DNA of 64,000 bases. Origin: Cylicocyclus nassatus. Lineage: Eukaryota; Nematoda; Chromadorea; Rhabditida; Strongylidae. Shown piece after piece: positions 24,210 to 37,400 of this stretch. The position numbers and the translations under genes are program-made. The notes beneath the pieces are model-generated. The model worked only from the letters and a program-made list of their open reading frames with translations, made no database searches and was not told where the DNA came from. Location: positions 14,354,347 through 14,418,346 of the forward strand of contig CATQJL010000316.1 of the NCBI GenBank assembly GCA_958299035.1. Direction: 5' to 3'. Within the stretch, counting starts at the first letter, position 1; every line of letters begins with the position of its first letter.

Positions 24210-27200
24210 GTTCTTTGCAACTTTTCTATAACTGTACCATAGTACGGCTGGCAGTAAGAGTGAGTATTGGGGCAGATGAATACTTACTAAATTGATAAAT
24301 TTCAGCATACATAGCACATGACTGGTTTGTATTTACTTACCTTCTATGAGTGCATAGAATGTAGACCGGGCAAATTTCGGCTTGTTTAAGTGCACAAATC
24401 CACGGAGACAATTATAGAAGAAACTGTTGATGCAGCTAAGCAAGAAAAAAAGCATCAACGTTTTCATGGTTCTGGAATGTATATAATCTACTGTTATATA
24501 TGCGCTGGAAAAATCTAATCCTACCTCAAATTTTCTCGGACTTGGTACAGCCTTGAGATTACTCCATCACTTACTTGTGGACTGCGACCGTGGAGAAGTC
24601 TTTGGCTTTTTTTCTGCAATGACTGTGACGTGATCTATAGTCAAAGAGTCCAAAGGTGTAATCTCGATACCTCAGCACCCACCCTGTTGATCCGCATAAG
24701 CACTTCAAATACGATAACGGCGACGATTTGAAGTGACAACAGGACGGAAATGGGTCCAAAAATTAGAGCTGATGACGAGAGGCTGGTGAGCAAGCAGTAT
24801 GGCATCACCTCCGTTTCTGCCGTATCGTTTAGAATAATAAACATACAAACAGCGGCTGCGATAATCTGAAAGGGTGTCGTCCTTTGACCGTCATTTCTAC
24901 AACATAAACTCTTTTTACTGATACGCATGATGCGACAAAATTGTTCTGAGACACTATCGCAGACCGACTTAACTTGGCCATAGACCGAGAAGCTATAACC
25001 AACCCAAACTCAGACAGTCGACGGCATACCTCCGGAGCAGAAATGGCAGAGCCGCGGGGTTTCCCCAGCGGGGATTTGCCACTCGTGCTCCGGAGCCCTC
25101 CCATTTTGTGCTCCGGAGCCCTCCCATTTTGTGCTCCGGGGACCTCCCATTTTGTGCTCCGGAGACTTCCCATTTTGTGCTCCGGAGACCTCCCATTTTG
25201 TGCTCCGGAAACCTCCCATTTTGTGCTCCGGGGCCCTCCCGTTTTGTGCTCCGGGGGTGTCCCAGATCTGGCGTACTTCCGGAGTGCGGGTCTGTGCTCC
25301 GCGGCTCGTGCGGGTCTGGCGTGCCTGCGGGGCGGGGGTTTGCGGGCCCGCCGGGGGGGGGGGGGGGGGTCCCGTCTGCCTTCTTGTGGCGTCGCCGTGG
25401 CGTCGCGGGGGGGGGGGGGGGGAGGCCGCCCCCTCGCCCCGCTCTTGGTGGTCGACTGGTCACTGGTGGTCACTCCACCTCCTTACCAAGGTGGAGTCCT
25501 CAAAATGTAGAAAAGCATATTTTTTCCTTACATTGAAAGTGTTTTGCACAGATTTTTTTGCCGAACCTGGGAAATGGCGTTCTCACATCAATATGAGACA
25601 AGAAAAAATTGGATTGCTTCAAAACATCAGGGTTAAGCAGACTGTTTCCTGAACAAGGCTTCGTGGGATGAGGACGTCCCGTATCAAAAATTGAAAAATT
25701 GTTGGACAAGGATGAAAGGTCGCCCATACCATATGCAACCCAAATGCACCATCTGAACGAATCTATACTGCGGAAAGATCCAAGACACAGGTTCAGTGGG
25801 TTTTTCCGCATAAAAATATGGCTCCACACGGAAATTCAAAACTGCCCTGCAACGCTTGACTGAGAGAGATATTAGTGTCCTTACACCTCACCCCTCTGGA
25901 TGGATCATTGTTTCTCTCTCTTGCGAAGCATATAAAGGGTCTTGTTCCAATTTTGAAGACGATCTCAGGCAATGGTCAAACGACATTTTTGGGATCAGAC
26001 TCGCTGAACTTCGCAAAAACGGAATTAAAAGTCCGACGGCAATGAGGCAGAAGGTTGTGGGCAACAAAGAACATGTACTGTCAAACGAATTTTGACAGAA
26101 TTTTGTCATTTCGTTGGTTCATGAAAACGCTACAAACTTACGGAACGAATCAACACTTTGCGGGGGGGGGGGATTCAACATTCAAGGAAAGTGTTTGTCC
26201 CCCCCCCCCCCCCAAATAGAAAAGTTGTCGGACCACCACTACATCAAAGAGCTTCTTCAGCGCTCTTTTTTCTTAGTTAAATGATCTGGTCTATGAGCCC
26301 CCTACTGATGCTGTACTCAGCAAAAGTGCATTTACGTAGAATAAATTTCCATACTTAAATATCCCATCAAAGGACGTTCCTGATAGCTTTCTTTCTAAGA
26401 TTATGGTAGCTTTCAGAATTTCACGTGTTGCTGAGATAGTAATTCTAAATACTGAACGAACCTGTACAAGAACTAGCACTGGTCCAACAATCTTGTTTTG
26501 TCCATAACTGTTGAGCTTCCATGTCGCAAAACATCTAAACAAGCGTAGTTAGCTGAAAATTAGCGTTGCTTTGCTATGTAACATACCTTTCGATGGACAT
26601 TACAAAAGTTGTTGTGTAGGCTAAATAGATAGTGACATTAATTGGTACCCGAATAGCTAAACATCGATTTCGCGGGTAAAGATTGCAATCATTGGGTGTC
26701 TTTTGAAAAAAGACTACCAAATCCCAAATATGATTGGCAATCCTGGAAAGAGAACAGTCAAATGAATGTTTCAAAGTGTTTTTTGAGATTGACATAACTT
26801 TTGAATTTTTGGGTAACTAGCGGTAGGGAATTCTAGTTTACTCAAACCACACATTTCAGGTTATTTAATGATTTTGCGAACTGAGTATTGAATGGGCAGC
26901 TTAGCTTGAATACAGAAAACTAAAAACTACAAGATCAGAACAAAACGAGTTTGATTAACTATGAAAAACGAAAATTTGAATACAAAAGATTTTGACCAAG
27001 CTGATCAAGGTCACCCCCTCCACTTTGCGTTCAAATAAAAAAAACGAGGTAATTCAAAAAGTTCAAACTCCGCCCCTAATGACCAGACTCCTCCCACCCC
27101 CGGTGCAAGCCTCATAATTCGAGAGTACAACTGAGAAAATTCGCTTTTGTGATCGCATTAGACCTTGAGGGATAGCAATTTTGATTTTTGAATATCTTGA

Positions 27201-28555
27201 GCTTTCTTACCTATCGAATTTGAGAGTTTGACAAATCGTGCGAGGATTTTTTTCTGTCCGTCGAAATCATCAAAAGGGTCTGATTTGGTGAAACCAGTCT
27301 GGCCTTTATGAAAAAACGAAATCTTTGTCTTGATTTGAATATTACTTTTTTTGTAGGTTTCAAGAGGTCAAGAACAAATCAGCAGGGTTTATGGTTTCAT
27401 ACATCAACAAGTCTGAATTTAGCCCACGGAATTTGTTGGAATGGATATGCAACAAAATCACTCGTGTTTACACTAAAGCGCTGTCAAAGCCAAATGACCT
27501 TTTTCATGAGTGAGTGCCTTAAGAAGATGACACGAAGCAATTCGATGCCTAAAAATATTTGGTTGGAACGAAAACTCATGAAACCCTTCAAAATGAATGT
27601 GCAATAAATGAATGTTAGAAATGTTAGAAATGAAAAACGCTGTGTAGTATTGTTTAAAGAAAATTTATCATTTTTGTTTTAACAAAAGCTGCTAAATAAA
27701 AACAAACAAAATGTAGTTTTTTTTTTATTTTGGGCAAAAAAGCTGAATTCAGCAGCTTTTAACTGCGCTTTCATTCAAGGTTTATAACCTACACTTTCTA
27801 AGCGAAACTTATTCGTAGTGATCGGATTTTTCTATCAAGATTAACATTTTGAAGTATTTATATCAGAAATTTGGTCTTGTTTAAAACAAATTTTCCGATC
27901 TAAAATCTCGTGTATTGTTTGCAGCAGGAAAAAGGTTATACAGATTAAAATAGTTACATAAAGGGCCGGACATACTTCACGCGATTTCAGTCGCAACACG
28001 ATTTGGCAATATTCCAAATGTTCATAAATCACTGTAAGCACATTTTAGATGTACAGAGGATAGGGCATTTTATCAATCCACGTAAGTTATACAAATTATG
28101 CATGTGCAGTTCCCTAGTGTTGGGTCTGAAGACTTCTGGCAAATTGCCAAATCGCGTAGCGACTGAAATCGCGTAAACTATGCCCGGCGCTTAGGTTAGG
28201 ATTGAATTTTCTAGAATATTTCTGCAAGACTTACGTCAACCTAACAATTTGTTCGTACATAAAGAAAATTTAGACCTCCTCCTTGACTTCCTAGGACCAA
28301 GATATGGCAAACCGATTACCTCATACAAAGCCCTACTTACCTGAATATGTCGTGCGTTACCAGACAGCAAAGATGGAATACCAGTATCCATTTAACATTG
28401 TGATGCACCAGCTTATGCGCAAGTGTCGCTCTGATCACTAAAATTATCAGAGGAACAGCAACGAGGGCACAGACGACGTTAAGAATCAGTGCACATCGTA
28501 GAATCAACGATGAGGCCACATCATGAGCCTCTTCACACAATTCTTCGTTGTTCAT
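24210..28555 (-). CDS. Receptor gene 2: seven-transmembrane chemoreceptor, Sra/Srab-like, paralogue of gene 1
   Basis: Exons (minus): 28555-28341, 26742-26587, 26534-26462, 24865-24683, 24613-24525, 24471-24341, 24286-24210, about 308 codons without a break. The start is taken at MNNEELC because it aligns with gene 1; an upstream in-frame ATG at 28573 (MDHFSP) is possible. Landmarks in order: VHHNVKWI and HLCCLVTHD (TM2), ANHIWDLVVFF, FVMSIER at the end of TM3, CFATWKLNSYG, the TM5 exon with MPYCLL, SRLYQVRENL, TM6, then LPAVLWYSYRK in TM7. Exons 2, 3, 4, 6 and 7 have exactly the lengths of gene 1. Nothing suggests a pseudogene. The end is open: the GTAAGC after KVAKN may be a donor with an unfound last exon, or may be read through into a frame containing a poly-C tract at 24165-24177. 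Ligand unknown. Confidence 0.87.
25080..25262. repeat. 23-bp minisatellite, about seven units
   Basis: Units of the form ATTTTGTGCTCCGGAGACC plus TCCC start near 25103, 25126, 25149, 25172, 25195, 25218 and 25241, with one or two changes each. Because 23 is not a multiple of three and the unit lacks stops, open frames appear on both strands in several frames; I regard none as a gene. It lies in intron 3 of receptor gene 2. Confidence 0.85.
25353..25422. repeat. Paired long G tracts (G17 and G16)
   Basis: Uninterrupted G runs at 25353-25369 and 25407-25422 separated by a GC-rich spacer, next to the 23-bp minisatellite. Good candidates for quadruplex structure on the plus strand. Confidence 0.8.
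26162..26213. repeat. G11/C15 inverted homopolymer hairpin
   Basis: Eleven G (26162-26172) and fifteen C (26199-26213) are separated by 26 bases, so one strand can fold into a pure G:C stem or either strand into a quadruplex. Lies in intron 3 of receptor gene 2. Confidence 0.8.
27963..28190. mobile_element. Foldback MITE in intron 1 of receptor gene 2
   Basis: GGGCCGGACATACTTCACGC at the left and GCGTAAACTATGCCCGGCGC at the right are inverted copies; the arms continue through GATTTCAGTCG and ATTTGGCAAT. About 228 bp, no coding sequence. Confidence 0.68.
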
Positions 28556-28573
28556 AGGGCTGAAATGGTCCAT

Positions 28574-31500
28574 GTCTTTCGATACCGGAAATGAACGTAC
28601 AATATATTCGAACGGAGTACGCGGGAAATTCGAATTTTCAAATTTTTGAAAACTCAAAAATAATTTTAGTTTTGGCTTTTCCACAATTAGTGACACCGGA
28701 TATAAAAGGCAGTCGCACTACACAAACGAAGAGATAGATGAGCCATGAAATTACGTTGTGCCTGGAGAGTGCAAATGAACTTTGTCTCCACCCATGCGTT
28801 GGTAATCTTTACTAAAAGATCAGCTTCTTTTCTTTATGGTGGGAAACAAGGAAAACACCGGTTCAGAATGATTATTTAATCAGTGATAGCTTGAAACCAG
28901 GATCATTGTAAAATTCTAAAGTAACAATTTGGACGACGAAATCATAACTTATAAACAAACAAACAAACATAAGACAAAAAAATCGGACAGAACTTATGCA
29001 GCAACCTAATGCAATGTCACTCATATATTTTAAAGTTATTGTTATTTATGTATCAGAAGTACATTCATTTGAAAGTAAGTAATTCCATGACTTTTATAGA
29101 TTCAATATAATAAATATAAAGAATCATTGACACACATCTATAACCAAAAAAATTTCTTCTTATTTACACAATTTCCTGAAACCTTATTTTTCACAGAAAT
29201 CCATGTACATAATTTTACTCCTAAGCAAATTTAGTACATACTTCTCAAAATTGAAAATAAGCTTCACCTTTCTTACTTACTGAGGAGTTCCGGAGAAGGC
29301 CTGTAAATACTTTTACTCCGTCTAAGGGCAGCAACGAAAAGGAGCTTTTTAGTTATTTACACATTGTGAATTAAAAACCTTTTCTTCTTATTAAAAAAAA
29401 TTTTTCAAATTCATTTCAAGACTTCCTCTTAGTTTTTGGTTGCTTTGTATGTTTAGAAACGCTCATTTCAAAACTCTGATAACAATAGATCGTTTAAGGT
29501 TTTTCCCCTGGTTCTCTTCACTCAGAATTTCCAAAACGAATGAATCTATTTTAGTTTTTGAAACATGCAAAATGTTTGCGGTACAGTGGTGCTACAGAAT
29601 ACCCGTCGAAAGAAGTGCTTGAAAAGTTCTAGACTGAAATTTAACTGCTGCGGCAAATTTTGCCGCCATTTATTCAACAATTATTGTAAAAAGCCAGAGT
29701 GACTGGATTCTAGGGTGAAAGACTATTTAAAGATTGTTGTTGAAGTCTAGCCGTTATAAACTTTGCGTGCCCTCAAATGCAAATGGATTGAACGAACTTC
29801 TACAGATTTTTTAACCGTAATTTAGACCAGAAATTTGCAGACGGTTGAAAAAAGTGATTTTTGGACTTGAGGATAATAAAGTGGCTTCTCATTCTCGGGA
29901 ATATCTATTTCGATGAAGAAACGAAACTTCTAAAACTGTGCGTCATGAACTACATTCTATGCGAATAATTATTATTGATTTTATCTATAAATTATGATTC
30001 TACTTTCATAAGTTGTATGTAAATCAAAGTAATAAGAGAAATTATCATGCGAAAAATAGGAAACCGTCTGCATTCGAGCTTCTTTCTAGCAGAATTAGGA
30101 TTTGATATATCAAAAAACTTCGCCACACTTCATTTTGGATGAAAGTTTTGGTGCTCCTCCCCTCCCCCCTCTTGCTCTGTCCGCTCACCTCCCAAAAACT
30201 TTCCGCAAGCGACACAGTGCCTGTCCCTTCTTAGCGTTGCAGAATTTTTTTTACTACAAAATAACTTGGATTAGATATCAGAAAGATAAGCAATAACGGA
30301 AAGTTCCCTACACGCGTAGGGTCGCCGAAAGGGGACGTTCCACGAGGATTTTTGCGATAAACCATGCGTCACTACACACTGTAGGTTTGTAGCAGTTGTC
30401 CGCTTGGGTGGAGCCTATTGGAGACCCATTTTCTACATTCTTGTCCGCAAAACTGTTTAAGATCAAATGCGCTACAACGGCGAATCCCAAATTATTTACA
30501 TGTGTTTAAATGGCAGTATATTAGCAGAGTATTCGATAAGAACAGCAGTTTGCGTGCAAGCGCACGCAACACCCACATTTTCCAATTAGCTCTCTTTCAT
30601 GAGTTATGCACATCCTCAAGGAAAAACAACATTATCGACAAAGAAGTCGAGAATTAGCTCAATAAGAAGCGTCTTGCATGTCTTTGGAAAAGGTCGAGAT
30701 GACAAACGCTTTCAGCTGATTGCTTTATTCATACAGGACAATCAAAAAACATCTTCTATGAGAGGGGAGGAGAAAATAGTTGAAAAAAGATGTAAAAAGA
30801 GATGAGCATCAAATCGTATCAAGTTTTTTAGTCATTTTTATTTTTGTACGTATTTCATCCTTATATAATATATATTAGGATGCGACAAATTTTATACCAA
30901 ATAAGAATGGCAGAAAGTCATGCTTTTGTTTGGGGTGCTTTGAAGGGTATGTCCCAAGCAAGCGAAACCTAAATTAAGAGAATTTTTGTAATTGAATATG
31001 CGACCCACTGATTTCCATTTTGTGCTTTGGGAGCCCTAAACCTAATTCTGGACGTGAGTACGCGAAGCCTGCCAAGGATCAGGGCGTAAAGTCTTCGTGG
31101 GACCCTTCGTGCACTTTAGCTTGCAGGTTTAAAACTCTGGATGAGCGGTATTCGAGCCGCTTTTAAAAAGTTTCTTAGGCTTTTCGAACGCCTTCTCCAA
31201 ACTGGAATGATTGTTCAAGTAAGGGGCCTAATATCACAATTACAAAAGCTCAACGCCCCCCCCCCCCCCCCGCCCCACTCGTTGGGGACTCTGCCATTGA
31301 CAATTTCTGAAAATCAGAATCTTTAACAAAAGGTCAAAATCACGAATTCCTTAGAGAGACGTATTTTGATATTTGATAGGGACTTGTGCTGAATTGTGAT
31401 ACGGTAGCTGTACGGTACTTTCCGCAAAAACTCTCCATTATCGCCGAGTTCTGAAAGTTTAAGGTTCGCAAGCACAAAAATCACCTGCTTCCCAGATTCA

Positions 31501-34279
31501 GGAAAATATTGCCAGGTCAGGCATATTTGAAAGTATGTGTTGGACAAACGATAGGATGATAGCCATATAAAGATAAAGTGATCTACAAATTTTGCACTAG
31601 AACATCCATGAACCCATAGACACCCATTTGCCTAGATGTCTCCGGTATGTTTTAAGTTCTCATACACTCTCTGCCTGAAAAACAGAATTTGAGCTTTCAA
31701 AGACTCAGGTGAGTCGCCATGCATATTGATAAATAAATGCGTCAAAGCATTGTGGTAGAATATTTCTGCTATGTTTCTGTAAAAGAATAATAATTCATGC
31801 GCTTAGATAAACTGATGAAACGGGGCTCTTACATAAATAAGTTGCAAATAATGAGTGAGCGTGCTGAGGATGGTTACTCAGTTTATTTACTAACAAAATT
31901 TCTATTTTGGTTCATCGCCTGCAAATGAAGCTGTTTTGGCGAGCGTCGGAGCATGTTTGGAATCTTTAGGCAGCATTATTTCCAAGCAAGCAAGCGAAAA
32001 CATTGGATATGACAGTTATTAGACATATATTTGTAATATACTGGAGAACAGCATCGGTTGGAAAAACACTCATTTTCTGTGGGTAGAAAATAATGTAAAA
32101 AAGTGCAATGATTGGTGGAGTAGAGAAATTTTTCCTAGGCAAAATTCTTGATATAGTAAAAATTTTCTGCGGCAGTTTATATCTGCAATGCTATGTCAGA
32201 ACACTGCAGTGTATTCCAAACCAATAATATTTTTGATAATTTCATTTGAGTAGTGATTAGCGACCCTAAGGGCCGCTATAGCTGGAAGACAAATTCATTT
32301 GGGTGCAAAAGAATAGTCAACCAACATTAAAAGGTTCCCATTAAAAAAACAGCTTACAGTCCTATGCCCATAAGAATAAAAGTACTGCCTTACAAGTACC
32401 CTATAAATTACACCTCAAAAAAAAGTGCCTCATGGGCCGAACTGATATTATAAAAAAGGACTACCCTACGGTCCGTTTACAGGATGTTTAGAGATTTTCA
32501 ATAATTTCATTTAGGTAGTGATGATGGTAGATGGTAACGCTAAAATATAATAATACAATGACAAGTTACAGCTATACTACCAGAAAGTTCAATGTTCGAT
32601 GATAGCGAATTTGTTAGAAGGGAGCAAGTTCATTTTAGACATTGATTTTTCCACATGGATTTTTAGACAATTGCATTTTGCCCAACAATTTCTTACTCAG
32701 AGCCGCATCCAAAGTGCAAAAAATATTTCAAAATAAGAATTAGGCGCAATGGTCATAAAATTCAAAGCTGCGATTATTTAGCTGATATAGTCTTTTATAC
32801 TCTGCATCAAATATAATTTATCTAATGTCTCAGAGAATAGATGAATACAAGGATGAAACTTGTCCTGAGTGAAGCTTTTGATTGCGCAAAAGCCTAGCTA
32901 CTTACAGACGCTTAAGCATGTCACTTATCCCGAAACAGCTCCCTCAAGGGTTCTTAAGAGTTAGTAGATAATTATGCTTTGCATATGATAGCTCGAACAT
33001 GGTCTGAATGGTGCTTCAGGGATGAATGACAACTAGCTGAGACTACATATATGTAAGCACGGATTTTTGCATACCAAAAGATCTCACATTTTGTTAGCAG
33101 AGGGGTTTTTCTTATAGGTTTGAAAAATCACTCCATCCGAGCTATAGTGCGTTTGTTCGTAAGGACTGATTTCATTTAATATTTTTGCGCTATGCTATGA
33201 TAAATTGGACCAATAACTGCAAGAAATTGCAGCAAGATTTACAGCTTTTGATGTAACTTTTATTTCTCAGTACACCGGAACAGTGAAACACATAACAAAC
33301 CAACAGAAAAAGAAAAGAGAATGGAAATCAGAGAGAAACAATCAACTGGAGATAGAAACTGTGTAGGAGTCTTCTAAAAGACTCACAATATAGGAAAAGG
33401 TCAAGAACTTTCGTGTACTTTAGTGCTTTAGAATGGAATGTTTGGAATAAGCGAGAACCTTATAAGTGTTTTTGTCGAAACTGACGCCAGGCAGTTACTG
33501 GAAAGATCTTAAGTGAAGAAAAAAGCGATTGTGTGGCTTCTTTTCTTAGTGATCTTCACAAAAACTCGGTGTCGTAATCATATTGATAGGAAAACCGTAT
33601 TCTTCAAAAAAAAAAATTGTGAAACACTATCTTGAAGAGAGTTTTTGCCGAATAACCGCTACGAAACTGTCGCATGCTCAGTTCTCGATGGGATTGGGTT
33701 AGTTACATACTCTTTTTTTTTTGAAATATCGTAGCTCACAGATTAATGAAACATCAATTAAAAACCTGAAAAAAATTTCAAAAGCCCTAGAGGGGGGGGG
33801 GGCGGGGACAGTTTGTCGCAATATCACCAATGCAATGGAAATTTTTTAGAAGGCAGTGAGTTTTGTTGATTTCATATTTTAAAAAATTAGGAACGTGTAA
33901 AGCTGGCGTCCTTTGCGGCGATTTCAACAAAAATGTTGTTTGGAAATGATTGAATTGAATTTCAAGTTTTTGGTTATTAGATAATTTTAACATAGGCTTC
34001 TCAAAAATCAATCAAATCAAAAAAAATTTTCTAAGAATTCGAGGAGTCCCGATGGATCTTTTTGCATAATAAGCCGCCCATATTTCTTACCCAGTTCATG
34101 GAGGTTATTTCAGTTTCTTGATCCAGCCTGTTGAATGAAGGAAAAAAAAGCTTTAGAGTTAATTGATTTCATTTGATTCAAGAATATTCATGAGACGAAT
34201 ATGTTGAGTAATTGCGGACTTCCTTAAGGGCTTTTCTTCTTATACTACTTCTGTGAGAGTTCAAATATCGGATAAACTA
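28574..34279. other. Gene-poor stretch upstream of receptor gene 2
   Basis: AT-rich unique sequence with a few homopolymers (C16 at 31256, G11 at 33792) and a short (ACAA)n run near 28960. The first few hundred bases should contain the promoter of receptor gene 2, but no clear element stands out. Confidence 0.45.
31256..31271. repeat. C16 tract
   Basis: Sixteen consecutive C. Other runs of ten or more G or C lie at 23751-23764, 24165-24177, 33792-33802, 48019-48029, 63279-63288 and 63507-63520. Confidence 0.85.
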
Positions 34280-34455
34280 TCCTTTGATTCAACTGGCCTG
34301 GCGGTTGGAAGGCGGGGCTTCGTGACCTAATCAAGGCTAAATAATGATCAGAGAGCACGTGCGTAAGAGAGACGCAGACTGCATCGCGAGCGCGAGCAGC
34401 CTTAATTAGGCCACAAAGCCCCGCCTTTCAACCGCCAAGCCAGTTGAATCAAGGG
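34280..34455. mobile_element. GATTCAACTGGC-type MITE, copy 2
   Basis: Ends TTTGATTCAACTGGCCTGG and GCCAGTTGAATCAAG, with long GC-rich inverted arms (GGAAGGCGGGGC and partner) and the centre GAGAGACGCAGACTGCAT seen in the other copies. Confidence 0.75.
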
Positions 34456-37400
34456 TTGGCTCGGATGGCAATGCCCAATGTCAATATGTTGAATATCTTA
34501 GGGAATGAAAATATACGTTATTCTACTCATTTTGTGTAAGCTAAGTCCTCACTAAGCAAATGTTTGATGTTTTCTCTATAATTACAAAAATGCAATAATT
34601 TTTCTGATGCCTCCTTTACAGCCGCATTTATAAATAGAGTCTTTTCACAATTCTTTTGCAAAAACTTAGTAAGAAATTTCAATCAACTTTCCGTTTATCT
34701 TCTTCCGCTCAAGAGACAAAGGAAATTAGGTTCGTTCATTAGATTAGTGTCCTTGTGCAACAATGAGCAATTCAGTGAAATGCCAAGAAGTGGAAATGAA
34801 AGATGGATTCTTAGCATGAACTCTGCAAAAGTGTTTTTATGAACAGGCAAAAGATGAGCTTGCACGAATTCCTGTCGGGAACCGAAATAATCCATAAAGT
34901 TGCACATTCGGGAATTATTGGGAGCATTTGGGAGCTCATTAATCACTTGTTCAAAAGCTAATAATGGCCACAAAACGAACATCACGGCTTGCAGACTATG
35001 TAATCAACGCGGATCCCTGCGGGAATGAATGGTGGCATCCCGCGCCTTGAAATTGCGCCATAAAACAGATCCCTCTGGAAAATATTGGAGGTTTTGAAAA
35101 GTAAGTCCTATGATTACAAATGAGATATTTCCTAAACTTTACAAGCGCTCAAGATTATTATATCATAGTAGCTTGGTCACAGTCAGTATGTTACGCGAAA
35201 TGTGATAGCTAGCAGTTGACTTCAACCTTTTCTTGCTTCAGGAAATTGTTGAATCATCTTAGTAATATTTTTCTTTTTGTTTCATCGCATTCAAATCAAT
35301 GGCAAAAAATGAGCAGAAAAGCAACTAGGATTAGATCTATAACACATACGATACAGCTTTGCTTCATCTTTATAGAAATAAATGTAAGCAAAATACGAAA
35401 TATTTTTAGAATTAATAAATATCATTTTAGTAAATATTCATTTTCCTTAATTTTCTTATTTCACAATAAGTTTTGCGTGAATTGCAGATGAACAGGTAAA
35501 GCAAAGTTTACACTTCGCGCGCAACCTTCTAAAATTCTTAACTTCTTTCCAAAATTCTTTATGATAATCAGAGAATAATTTTTTAGAGAAATGAAAAATC
35601 TGTTGACTCCACTGCAGTGATTTCAACATTTTTTACGACTAGCATCTCGGCTTTTCTTCATGAAAAATGGATTAATGCTTAGGATAAAGCGTGGAAGCTA
35701 AAAAATTTTTCCTTTTGTATGCATGTCCACTTTATCAACACAAATGCTCTAAAGATGCGTTATTAGTAAATAGATGCTAAAAACGAGAAACTCAACCAGT
35801 GAGCTAATAAGTGACAACCATAACAAAGATTTCATTCTCTCCTGGTGATTCAGTTTGAAAAAAGGCTATCATTAAGCTTTAGAAACCATATAAATCGTTT
35901 ATGCTTTATCTTTTTGCCTTCCACTATAATGCTTCCTTCACAACTAGTCCTTATGACGCCGTAATGCTCGCTTGAAAGTATCCATACTATAAAATGAAAA
36001 GAAGATAGTTTAAAGAAATTGAATACAAGGGACAATATACTTTAGTCCACTGGACTATGGTGGGTGGAGCTCAGCAGAGCATTGAGCAAGCCTACTAGAG
36101 AAGATCAAAAGATGAATGGGAGGACCAAGGGCGAAGGGCTTAGCATGTCCTTCCCATCGCTCGCTCATCCATAGAATAGTTTCTGACATATTGTGAAGTA
36201 TATTACTCTGCATCTCCATCTCGTACGTGCTCTCTAGTCGATCGAAGCCCCCCTTCCCCTCCAGCCGCCAACTCCAGTGAAACAGAGAGTAGCTATATGA
36301 TAAGCTAAATAAACAGTGTAAACCCCTTCTTGGAAAACCGACAAAACCTCCACCACTGTTCGATATTATTGATAACTGCTTTTGGGTTTACTAGGATGCG
36401 CAGTCAAGTAATGCATCAATATTTTGATAGCTAGATTTGCGGTATTATCAAGTTTCATATTCCCCAATGGAGAAGCGTGCTTGTAGATTGAGATTCAGGG
36501 ACAATTTCTTTGATGACAATGACTCGACGCGGTTATTTTCATGGTTTATATGATCCTCAATATAGTCAAAAATGCTAAATCATGAGTAGAAGATAAATCT
36601 GCTATATTATGTATACCACATTATGATGTCTTTTTTGGTATGAAGGTGCTTCGTTCAATATTTGATGAGCACTGATGACCTCATCAGTTAGCTGTTTCCC
36701 TTCGTGACGTAAGTGCAAAATGAAAAAACAGGGAGTTCGAAATATCAAAAATATTTCGATTAATCTTTTTGGGGCTTCTGCTTTGGAATACTTTCTTGAA
36801 AGAAAAAAATCAGCCTAAGGGTAATTTAGATGACTCAAATTCAGGGCGGAAAAGGTAGCGCACAAGTTTCGACGAAAACTACAGATCTTTGCTCAGCTTC
36901 AAAGTTTTTGTCTCAGTCTCCTACATAATAGGCATGAGCAGAATTGTTTGGGTTGTTGCAAAGCTCTAAAATCTTTCAAACTGTCAGTTTGTAAATTTTA
37001 GGGGTTACAAATCTCATTGCATCGTAATTGCCATACTCTAGACGGCTTTTGCAAACCACCTCGTAAAAAATGTTGAATTATGTTGGCTGTAAATCTTAGC
37101 AGTGGATGACCACAGATTAGCAAATAGTTATTTATGGATTTCCGGTGCGATATAAACTCAAACATCTGGCACCAGCATAACACACTTTTTTAAGAGCAGA
37201 TGCTGGTGTAGCAGTTTATAGAACAAAAATATTGACGGTAACTATAACCTCCTGCTTAATCTTTGAAAGAGAGGCATTTTAGATTTTCCGTAGATTTTCC
37301 ATGAGGGAGCCCCAATGTTTCGAACGAATACAATTTGTTTCAACTCCTTTCACTAATATCCTTTCCCGGAAAAAGTATTTCAGCTAAGAAAAAAGTTCGC

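Larger units (their letters stand above)
24866..26461 (-). other. Intron 3 of receptor gene 2, loaded with repeats
   Basis: This 1.6 kb intron carries the 23-bp minisatellite at 25080-25262, two long G runs (25353-25369 and 25407-25422) and the G11/C15 inverted pair at 26162-26213. In gene 1 the equivalent intron is only 63 bp (6206-6268), so the expansion is specific to this gene. Confidence 0.75.

Noticed and set aside
24829..25652. Several overlapping long open frames on both strands, some over 150 codons
   Set aside because: They are produced by the 23-bp minisatellite and the GC-rich stop-poor DNA next to it, inside an intron; no domain, repetitive content in all frames.
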